A stretch of DNA of 60,000 nt from Chrysomallon squamiferum (taxonomy: Eukaryota; Mollusca; Gastropoda; Neomphalida; Peltospiridae): NCBI GenBank assembly GCA_012295275.1, contig CM022665.1, forward strand, positions 30,808,957 through 30,868,956, in the 5' to 3' direction. The position numbers and the translations under genes are program-made. The notes below the pieces were generated by a model. That model was not told the DNA's origin. It worked only from the letters and a program-made list of their open reading frames with translations, and searched no databases. Below are positions 13,101 to 25,100 of this stretch, one piece after another (the stretch's first letter is position 1; every line of letters begins with the position of its first letter).

Positions 13101-16100
13101 AGCATTAGGAATTTTCTTTTGATATTAGTTCTTAATATTAATTTTATTAATCTGAATTTTATAAATATACTAATAAGTCTAGTTTGTGCCCAGATTAAAA
13201 AACATGAAAAAAATGGAATTATTTCTGGTATTTGAAATATGCATAATATTGTAAATATTTTCTTTCAGACGAGCCCAAGTCAAAGAAAAAAGTAAATTGA
13301 GAAAACAGCAGCTATCAGATGCACTATTGTATGCTCAGTTCCAGAGGGACAGGATTGAGGTACTACTGTTACTTCACTGAGAAAATTTGAGAACAAAACG
13401 TCCTTCAAGCTAAACATGTCACATGCTGTTTCTACATATGTCATTAATAGAATGAAATAGAATATACTTGAGCAGTTATTTCAGTAGTTGTTATTAGACT
13501 AATTACTGATTAAAAATTCATTTTGCAGTGAAATAAACGGACATAAAGTCATCAGCAAATGAACAATTAACTAACTTACGTTCATTTAACTAATAAATAT
13601 GTTCAACTGTAGGTTGAAGGGTGGATTGATGACAAGTTGAAGATTGCCTATGAAGATGACTTCCAAGATGTCACTGATCTCATTGACAAGATGAAGAAAC
13701 TTCAGAAACATCAGGCTTTTGAGGCAGAGATTTTTGCCAACACTGACAGAATCAAACAAACCAAAGAGGTCAGAATTTGGAGATGGATATAGTTTTATAC
13801 AAAAAGGATTAAATTTTTGTCTGTTAGAAATATGTTTAAAAGTTATCATGTTGGAAGTCTGTGTCATAATATTATGTCATTTATTTACCTGATATCAGTA
13901 TTAGTTAAATTGTGAAATTATCAAAGTTTCTAAAGATGGCATTAGAATGTTCAAAAACTTTGAGGACTGATTTTAAGGGCTTTAAATTGTTTTATTTCCC
14001 CAAATACTACATATGTAATCACATGATGTTACATGAGAAAAGAAACAGAAAATAAAATTGGGAAAGACAATAACGCTTATCTCAGACATACAAAAGTTTG
14101 CAAAACTTAACAAAAAACCCAACAAACACATAATATATTACAGTTTAATAAAATATCAAATATTTTAATTAATTGAAATAAATAAAAATAAATCTGTCTG
14201 TTTCATTGAGATATTTTTGTGATCTGTTTCAGGTTGGTGATCTGCTGGTGAAGAAGAAACATCCTGCACAGAAAGAGATACAACAGAATACTGAAAGACT
14301 CATGGCCAAGTGGAATGAACTCTTACATGCTTCAGCCAATAGAGGGCGTGGTTTAGGTGAAGCTAGAGACATATTAGAGTTCAATGAACAGGCAGATAAA
14401 GTGGAGACGTGGATTAGAGAAAAAGTAGGACATTATATATTTTAAATAATTGTTTCAAAAAACAAATTTAATAATTTAGAGACAAAATAATAAAGTATTA
14501 ATCCAATTTAATAATTGTTAAATATATGTATATTGTTTATAATTTATTATATTTGTGCATGAAACAGCTCAAAATAAGTTTTTCAAATAAAAATTTGGAT
14601 GATTTGGTTTACATTTTTCAAGAATCTTAAAAGAACTGAAACTAGGACATAAATATAGTTATGGCAGCTTAAACAACAGCAACAGAAAAAAAAAAAATTA
14701 ATAAATAAAATAATAAATAAATAAATATTTTCATAAAATGTATTCATTATAATGAAGACATTTTCATAGATATCATATTACTGGAAGTGTACATTAACCA
14801 GTTTATTTTGGTCTAACAGGAAAGTTTGATCAGTCAAGGAAACCTGGGAAAGGATTATGAACATTGTCTGGAACTTCAGAAAAAAGTCAATGACCAAGAG
14901 TCTGCAGTAAGTTTTGTTTAATGTTTTGATGTTAGTGTTTATATATGTATGTGTGTATGATATTTCAAGCTATTTTCAGAAAAGTATTTTTTTTGTTGAC
15001 ACAATTGTTACATTACCTGAAAGTTCTGCCCATATCATTTTCTTATTTAGATGGACATTTTTCTTTCAAAAATTTCAAATAGGAAAGTGTTTGACTGTTC
15101 ATTCTTGAGGAATCCTTGGTTCCAAGAATAATGGAAGCTGAATTAACTATTACATATATATTCTGATCTTCACATTTTTATAAATACTTTGAGAAATTTC
15201 TATTTACTGTTTTTCTGCAGAATGTATCTGAGCTGTAATGAAACTACTTCTGTTTGTTTCAGGGTATCACTGTAGATGAAAAACGTATCAAGGCTATCAA
15301 TGATTTGGCAGACAGATTAGTGTCACAAGGAAGAACAGACACACAGGCTGTTAAAAAGAAGAGAGATAACATGAACCACAAGTGAGTTTGTTTTCAGATA
15401 TTCAGATTTGATGTCAGTTGACATAAAACTGTATGTTTTTCTAGAAGAGACTACAGTAATGTTTGGAAAATGAATCATGTATTGTCATAAAAATAAATAT
15501 GGATATTCTTATTGAACTTTCCTTTGGTGTGAGTTAAAGATGTCTTCTTTAATTTGATACTTTACATTAATTCTTGTTTCTTTAAAAATAAATTTATTTC
15601 ATAATAATAATATTTAACTTTCATGATGTATTCAAAATAAATGGTATGGTCTTGGTATATTTTTCTTTTCTTGGAAACATTTAAGTTGATTAAATATTGC
15701 CACTGTATTAATATATTTTTTATATATTTTTTTAAATTAAAGATGGAGAAGTCTTCAGGGAGAGCTGAACAACTACAAATCTAAACTTGCTGCTGCACTA
15801 GAGTTGCATGCTTTCAATCGAGATGTTGATGACTTCAATGACCGTGTACATGAAAAGTCCACCCTTCTATCTGTACAAGATCTTGGCAAAGACCTGGCTG
15901 GAGTTCAGGCTCTTCAGCGCAAACAGGAAGACATTGAGAGAGACATGTCAGCCCTGCAGAACCAGCTAGAGGTAACTGAATTTCTTAACTAAAATATAAT
16001 ATATTGATTTGTGTAATACAGATAAACATCTCCTTTATTTAAATATTTAAAATTATTTAACACAGACAAAAGAATAGTCCAACTTAAATATTCATTTGTT

Positions 16101-19100
16101 TTTCTTCTTGTTTTGCATAAACCTGTGTACTATAAACATTGTCTATATCTGGTCAAAAATTAAAACAGGAACAGTTTTACAAATGTATCTCTGTTTTTAT
16201 TATGTATTTTGTTCTTCAAGTGTAGAAACTGAAGTTTTATACATAAAGAGAATTACTGTTATTTTGAATATTTTTGAATACATATACACTGATAGCCTAA
16301 ACACTACACAAACTAAAGGAATTTAAGTTTAGAAAATTGGATTTGTTCTTTGTACAGAAAAAATACTTATTTCTTGCAGAAAATTGAGACAACTGCATCT
16401 AAGCTGATGCACAAGAATCGTGACATGGCTAAATCGATTGAAGAAAAGAAACAAGAAGCTGAAGACAACTGGGAGAAATTGGAAGAGTTGTCTGACTTTA
16501 GGTTTGAATTCTCCTAATATACAAAAACTATATTTAACTGACAAAATAATTCAGTGTTAAATGAATGACAAATTATATTGTCCAATCTGATGTGTTAAAA
16601 TGTCTTTTTAGTCTTTGGCTTTTAAAAATATGAATAGAAAATAAATAAGATATATAGTGGATTGAAAATACAATTCATTTAATGGTGGATGCTGAAATCA
16701 TACACCTATCTATTAGTCATTAACAAAAGGTAATGAAACTTCCTTTGATTAAATTAAACCAAACTTGTTAGTAAATGAATAAATTATCTTTGGTTGAAAC
16801 AAAGCAGATTGCTTTTTCTTTTAGAAAAACCAAGCTTGCTGAATCATATCAACTGCAGAAATTCCTAGCTGATGCAAAGGAATTGGTGAGTAAACTAAAA
16901 TCTGAAGAAAAACCCCGTATTTTTTCAGTATTAACATATTTATTTATCTATCTTATTTTAGATTTCAATTTTGTTTTGTTTTGTTTTGAATATAACATTT
17001 TATTATTAAAAAATGCAAGAAGATCTGGTTACATTGATGAGTCTGTGTAAGAAGTGTATAACATTAAGACTCAAATTTGTTTTAATATTATTATTATGTT
17101 TTCTAAGGCTCTTGTAATTGTAGAAGTACTTAATAGTTTAAATTAATGGGGTTTCTCTGTCTTCAGATGACATGGTCCAGTGAGATGATACGTAGAATGA
17201 ACTCTGGTGATTTGGCTAAGGATGTCACAGAAGCTGAAAACTTACTACAAATGCACCATGAGAGAAAGGTAAAATATAATTTCTTATGTTAGTAGCATTT
17301 TGTTGATGACTTGAAACCAAATAGAAACTTTGGGCAGAATGAATAATAATAATGAGAAAATGATGATGACTACAAAAGATCATCTGATGTATAGTTGTAT
17401 ATTAAAATAATACATAAAACAATGGTAAAATATTTACATTAATATGTAGTAACAACAACAACAAAAATATTGAAAATCAAATACATTAAATTGTATTTCT
17501 TTGGATTTTGTTTATTTTCAAAGACCTGTTAAACCAAAAAAAAAAATATAAAATTAATAAAATTAAAAGATAGTTACAGAGTCAAAAAGATATGTCACAT
17601 TATAATAATAAAAATATTGTTTTGGTTTTTCTTTCTCTTATTTTGTGTAATTTACATTAATGGATTAACATTTATTTTTAACTTCCATTATTCCACTGTA
17701 TTCCTTTCTTCTGTAATGGCATTATTGGTTTATTTAGGCTGAAATTGATGGACGTAAAGCTCATTTTTCTTCTGTGCGGGAACATGGCATGAACTTGGTG
17801 AACAGCAAACATTATGGTATGGATGAAATACAGAAGACAATGAAACAGCTAGATACAACCAGACTGGCACTGACTGGTGCCTGGGACAAACGTAATCATC
17901 TTCTAACCCAGTGCCATGATCTTCAGGTCTGTTTTCTGTAAAATACATTTACCTGTATGCATACTTCAGTGAAAAAATACTCAGCATGAAATCACTGGAT
18001 TTTTTCTAAATTTTCAAATAATTTTCTTTTTTTCCCCCACCATTAACTGATTAGTGGATGTATTTAAATTTAATATTTTGCACATTTTGAAAACTAAATT
18101 TAAAAAAATTGATTATTTTTAATCCATTTTGAAATTAATTTGAAATGTACAATATTTTGACCTAATGTAGATTATTATCATGTTTTCAGTTGAAGTAAAT
18201 AGTGAAATGAGAAAATAATAAATGTATTTATCATATTACAAGCCTAAAGCAGGTCATCAGGATTATGTAGTTGCTTTTTATTATTATTTTTTTATTTCTT
18301 ATTAATTTAGGTGTTCAAAGAAACAGCAGAACAAAATGAAGCATGGCTTGGTACAAAAGAAGCATTTTTGGCAAATGAAGATCTTGGGGTAAGAATAATA
18401 ACAAAATAATTTTTAAAAACTTTTAAGATTTTTAAAAGAACTTGTTTTTTAAAAATATGTAAGTAAAAATCTCTGTCTTCACAAGATAATCCATTTTAAC
18501 CATTCTCTGAGGATATTAATAAAACTTACTTCACCAGAGAATTAATGTTTCAGTTTAATTCTTCCTTAGTTTAGTTTATTTTATTTCATTCTGTTTGAGA
18601 TTTGAAAATACGAAAATAATCTATTTTGATTTCAGAACACCCTGTACAGTGTTGAGAGTCTGATAAAGAAACACGATGGTTTTGAGAAGACAGTGAAAGC
18701 ACAGGAAGATCGTATAGAGGACTTGAAGCAGTTTGCACAGGATCTCTGTGATCAGGAACATTATGCTGCTAAGGAGATTAAAGCTTGTTGTCAGAAAGTC
18801 CTCAATCGCAGTAACAAGATGTGGGAAGTTTCTCATGCCAGGAGAAAGAAGCTGGAGGACTCTAAGAATTATCAGCTTTTCCTGAGAAAAATATATGAGG
18901 TAAAACATGATGTAGAGTAACCAGAAATTTTGCACTGTGGCAAAACAAGCAGGTTTAATAACTCATTTGAATAATTTTTATTGTTTAAATGTATAACTGA
19001 ATATAGCTGAATATTATATATATACAAAAGTTAGGCAGAAAGATTTTAACAGATCTTCTGTTCACTTTCTTTCTTTGAGCCTGTATCACTTTACTATGTT

Positions 19101-22100
19101 TGAAAAAAACATTCTTTTTGTTTTTTCACTGTCATATTTATTCATTCTTTTTTACCTGTTAACTGATGTATTCATAAACTCTCTCTTTTCATATTTACAC
19201 ACATACATAACATTTGCACAAATATATACATAAATTTTTTCTTGTTTTTTTTAAAGGTTTCAGGCTGGATCAATGAAAAGCTGCAAGTTGCCTTGGATGA
19301 ATCATATCGTGATCCAACTAACTTACAGGCCAAGTTACAGAAACATCAGGCATTTGAGGCTGAACTGACTGCCAACAGAAACAGAGTGGATGCAGTTGTA
19401 CAGGTAGATAAGTTCATCCTCATAGTGCATTTTATACTAGCTAATAAGATTAAATTTTTAATTTAATTATTTTTCAGTAATTTATGATGTTTAAGAAAGA
19501 AAGATCAAAATTCAAATTCATAAGATATGCATTGTTTTTTTATATAGAAATAATTTTTTCCACTGAAATATAATCTAGAATAGAATATTATGAGGTATTG
19601 TCAGTACCAGCAGATAAAAATGAATTAAATATGTATGCCACATATTTTTATTACCATGAACCTTTTTTTCATTATGATAAAACTATTTTCATACTGAAAG
19701 TTACAAAACTACTTACAGAACTGGAACAATATCCTGAAATTTTTCTGAAATCCTTGATTTTTACTAGCAGTACAAATAAAATGATTTGTAATTGTAGGAT
19801 GGCCAAGTCTTGCTGGATGAAAAACACTATGCCACAGCAGACATCAAGAAGAGATTGGAGGAGATAGAACTGAGCTGGCAGGCACTGATGGCTGCAAGTG
19901 CAGAGAAAAAAGATCATCTGCAAGATGCCTACCAGGCATTGTTGTTCAACCGTGTTGTTGATGACCTCACAGAATGGATGGATGATGTTGAGAACCAACT
20001 TAGTTCAGAAGATCATGGGAAGGATTTGACATCTGTGAACAGTTTAGTGAAAAAACATCAGGTAACTGATGTTTAGAATTGTGATACATTTGAAATACAA
20101 TAAAGGAACATATAAGTACTCACATAAAAAGAAAACATTATTTAAAAAAAAAAAAAAAGGTTTTTTGCTTATTTAATAAAACAAAATGTAAGTGAAATCA
20201 AACTACTAATTGGGATGGCTTTTTATCTTCATGCTTATCGTTTAATTACTGGACCGCAAGAATAAAACATTGTTTATTTTATGAACTGAGGGTCTGGCAA
20301 AATAAATATGATATTACAATTCTTTAAACTAATAAAACAACGTCCTCATAAAATTATTATGTGCATTTACATATTGGATCTGTAATGATGGTTACATAGT
20401 AGATGTATTTTTTCTAAATGATGTTTGATGTTTTCAGCAACTGGAGCAGGACATACAGAATCACCAAGACAAGGTACAGGATGTTCTTGATGCTGCAGCT
20501 GTCTTCAGAGAATCCAAACATTTCCTTAACAAAGAGCTGCAGGCTAGAGCCAGGGAAATATCTGAAAGGTATTTTTAATATATGGATGTATTTATACACA
20601 CACAGCTGTCTCTGTACATGTTTGTTTATGCATCTATTTGTTTTACAAATGCGTGTATGTCCATACATCTTTTTAAAAATGATAATTTAGGTGAAACAAC
20701 AGTGCTAAATAATAACCTTTTTTTTTTAATGAAAGTTTTCAAATCTCTTCATCTTGTTAGTTTAAAAGTTGTTTTTCTCCAGCTTTTAACTGTTCTGAAA
20801 AGCTTTCTTTTTATAAAACCAAAATATTTCCTCTTAAGTATAATTTTTAAAGAAAAAGATTTATTTCTCAGGTATAGTTCATTAGCTGAACCATGCAAGA
20901 TCAGACGAGAGAATCTTGAAGAAGCTCTGCAAATGTACCAGTTCTTCAGGGATATTGAAGATGAGCTGTCATGGATACAGGACAAGCGCCCTACTGCTGA
21001 ATCTACAGATCTTGGCAGTTCATTAACTGCAGTACAGAACCTCATTAAAAAACATCAAGTATGTAGTTTCCATCTGAGATATTAATATATAGCTGCATCT
21101 CCCTGTTTTTTTACCATCTGATGTTTTTATCATTTTATCAGTCAAAAACTATCCTGAATGCATTTTTTTTTTAACAGAAATCCCTGGTAATATTCTAAAA
21201 TAAAAAGGTATAAATTAATGAGTATATAAAGGTTGCTTGTAGAGGTTTGAAATTGCTAGGAATATTAGTAATAAACTAAGCATTTGAAAACTATGTAAAG
21301 TATTAAGTTAAATAATATTTTGTAGTCAAATAGTAGATAGTTCCTGATTTTCTAATTAGAAATATATTTAAATTTAATTTTTTTGTTAAACTGAACATTT
21401 TTATTAGCACTAATTTCAAAAACAAATATAAAATAAAATAATTACTTCTTTATAATAGATATACACAAACTAGAGCTATAGAATTAATTTTTATCTTTTT
21501 CCTTATTCTAATTTACAGCCATTCCATCCAAAAGTGGTATGATTAATATTAAAAATAAAAAATTGTTTTAAAAATGTGTTCACAAATATTAAAAGATTCA
21601 CTTTTTCATTTTGGTATGTAATGTCTGCACGACTTATGGAATGATTCATCACCAAAAATCAGTATTGTTTGTATATGTTTTGTTGTTATACAAATTACTG
21701 ATTTTTTACTTAGCAGAAATTTAGTAACTACTCAGGATTTCCAACGTTTAAACTGAAAAAACAGACAAAAATATTTTTAAAGAAGAATACATATGCATGC
21801 ATGCACTAGAATATACATACCTGTATGCTTAAACATTCATATATACATTTGTACATTAAATATGGTTGGGTTAGTAAAGTTTAATCAGGCTCAAAAGTGA
21901 TTACATTTTATTATTTTTACTTTGATATTGTTACATCACAGCATGTCCATTACTTTTATTTTAAGTACAGTATATAGTTACTCTGTTCACTGCATCACAA
22001 TATATTGTAAAAACAAGTGACAAAGATAACAGACTGGATATAAATTCTGTGAAATTTTGCGGAATTATATATACTGTATTTTATTCTGTGGATTATTAAG

Positions 22101-25100
22101 TAAATTATTTTAATAGAAGTTTTGTATATATTGGTGTTACAATTTTATTTTATCATTTATAATTAAATATTAAATAGAAGTAATGCAAGCAAATACTTGT
22201 TTTACATTGTCATCTAAAAATGTTTAATTTTATAAAAAATATTGATAAAGTATTATTTTATCATTGGGATTTTTTTTTTATCTCTCAACATAACAGCAGT
22301 ATATAATTAGCTGTTAAACAGTCCATTTTAATTTGTATCCTTGTGTCCTTATTCACAATCTTATAAATACAAATATTTAATAAATTACTGTTATTTTAAA
22401 TGTTTTTAATTACAGATTTTCTTAAGAAACATTCAGTTTTAGGTGAATAATTAAAATATATTTTTCTTGTTTTTGTTTCAGGCTCTGGAATCTGAGATTG
22501 TTGCTCATGAACCACTCATTGACTCGGTGGCAAATGCTGCTCAGACAATGATTCGTAACAAACACTTTGCCTCACAGGACATCCAAATACGTCTTGATGA
22601 ACTACACCAACAACTGCAGTCTCTCAAGATGGCCACGTCAGCCAGAAAGATCAAACTTCAGGATGCTTTGGAAGCACAAAAGGTAAGACTTTCATTTTGT
22701 TTGTAATTATTATTTGCATTTTACTGTTGAGTGTGAGTGCACATTTACTTTTTTTATAGGCAAGTGTAAATCTGGGTTTGATCATTTAATTAATTTATTT
22801 TATTTTATTTTAAAGTACTTTTAGAAATTCACATAAATATTTGACAACTCCTTGGTGGACCCTCTAGTTTCTTTAAAAAGGCTGTTTATTTTCATTTGAT
22901 TCTTCTTAGTTTTAAATTATTTTACCTGTTATTAATAATAATTTTGAATGTGAAAGCATACTGTCGTGCCTCTGTGAAAACAAGGTTGTTTTTAATTTCA
23001 GTTTTACACAGAGGCAGCTGAAGCAGAATCATGGATGAGAGAAAAGATTCCACAGCTGACTAGCTCTGATCTTGGAAGAGATGAAGACTCTGTTCTTGTT
23101 AGTATTGTTATTAATCTGAGAAAATAAGAAAATATATAAACTAATGACTGTGTAAAACATTGTGCTTTATTAATCTGTTTCATAACACAATGATCATTCT
23201 CATTGCATTGTTAAGCTGTTAATTCCACACCTGAAAACAACCAGATTCCTAGTTAAATCTTGATGATTATTTTCTGTTTTACATTTTTTTTCCTTCTGTT
23301 TTCAGGCTTTGACTAAGAAACTAGATGCCCTGGAGCGAGATATTGACAATTTCAGCAATAATATTGGAGAGTTATCTGCTCTTAGTCGAGGTCTCACTGA
23401 CAGAGATCATTATGACAGTGCTAACATCAAGAAAAAACAGGTTAAATATAAACTCTTCTAATAAATCATTGTCAGTAAAATGCTATTTAATTCTGTAAAA
23501 TATAAAGGGTATTTATTTTATTCCAGTTTCTTTTTATCCTCTTTTTTAATTATTAATATATATATTTTTTTAAAGAAATTTCTCTTTTTAACATAGATTA
23601 TTTTTATTAAAGACAATTACATCCAGTATTGCTGTCATCAACATTTATCTAATAGATTAATTTACATGAAATATATTTACATGGATTATTTATTTTTAAA
23701 AATGTTTCAAATATCCAGGCTGAAATTGAGACTCAGTACAGTCAGCTACAAGACTGGACTAATCAGAGACGAAGCAAACTGAATGACAGCAGGAAGCTGT
23801 TTGAGTTTAACCACGAAGTCGATGAAGTCATCAACTGGATTACAGATAAAGGGATTATTGCTGGATCGGAGGATTATGGTCAAGATCTTGAACATGTTGA
23901 GGTGCTCTTCATATTAATCATTTATAATCACTTATAATTTCTATGAACACATTATTTGTTGTTGTTGTTTTTTTTACCAAAAAATACACAGAATACAATT
24001 GCCACATTTCCTTATGAAACTTGAGAGCTATTTAAAATATAATAATAATAATAATAATAAATTAATAAGAAGAGAATATTTTATGTATTGGAAAGATTTT
24101 TGTCTGTTAATAACACAAGAAGATCCAGGAAAATTTTGCTAATATTTACTGTAGAAAATATAATTACAGTTTAAATAATTTAAATGTTTTTAAATTATAT
24201 AATTATCAGCTGGTTTAATTGGATAGGAATGAACATATTTAAAAAATTTTAACTTTGTTATGAAATAATAATAAAACATTAAAAAAATAATAATATAGTG
24301 CCAGTATATTTTTTAAGGTTAAAATATATTTGTTCTTGAATTTATTGATTTATTCAATTTTTTTTTTTTTTTTTTTTTATCTTTTGTCATTAAATAAATT
24401 AATAATACATTATTCAATACAGCATCAGTAAATTAACAATACTGTTTTTCATTTACAGATCTTGCAGCAGAGATTTGAAGATTTTCTACATGACTTGACA
24501 ACAAATGAAGATCGGGTTGCAAATGTTCTTGCCAAAGCTGACAACATGTTGTCTACAAAACATTTTGAGTCTGAAAAGATTCAGATGAGAGCTAATGAGA
24601 TCAGGCAGATGTGGGCTGACCTGAAAGAAGTAGCCGAAGCAAGGAGAGATGTAAGTTAAATTGCCATGTTATATTTTTAATAATAGATGTAGTAGTTTTT
24701 AAAATACAGTGAAACTTAACAAAACCAAACAAGGACGAAGTAACATTTTGAGAGATGTTTGGTACACTGAGGTTCTACTGTTAAGACATTTAAATGATCG
24801 AACCATGCAAGTTTTTCCAGTTTGTTTTGATAGATTTCAATGTATATAAAGATTTAAAGTGATACAGAATTGTTCACGGATGAAGTTAAATTTCACTGAC
24901 ATTGGTTGCATGATTGCAGCACTGCTGATTTGTACAGGTGTTGTTTCTGTACAATATATACTTGTTATTTCTTTTGAGTTAGATGACTTATGGTTCTTAG
25001 ATGTTCACATTTCTCATGAAGATATTGTATGATGTTAATATTACAAAAAACATACCTTACTGTTGATTAAGTTGTTACAAAGTATTATCTGTCATAAATA

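Larger units (their letters stand above)
1149..13323 (+). other. Spectrin repeats, block 1 (end of R0, then R1-R10), exons 1-25
   Basis: Exons: 1149-1230, 1635-1712, 2050-2177, 2612-2771, 2962-3039, 3552-3691, 3889-4012, 4272-4418, 4853-5026, 5400-5489, 5825-5955, 6250-6436, 6799-6999, 7470-7586, 7924-8037, 8457-8639, 8910-9055, 9596-9710, 10426-10536, 10867-11046, 11312-11515, 11970-12119, 12548-12652, 12847-12941, 13269-13359. The repeats are numbered from the first complete one here. Each shows the triple-helix pattern: helix A with W(I/M)xxK, helix B with LLxKHxxFE, helix C with WxxL followed by RxxxLxxA. R2, R4, R8 and R10 lack the helix A tryptophan. R1-R10 align with R14-R23 (see findings). 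All splice junctions are GT-AG. Exon 25 continues into R11. Confidence 0.9.

Noticed and set aside
20582-21085. 167-codon open frame
   Set aside because: Its second half is the real spectrin exon 20872-21058; the rest is intron read through in frame.
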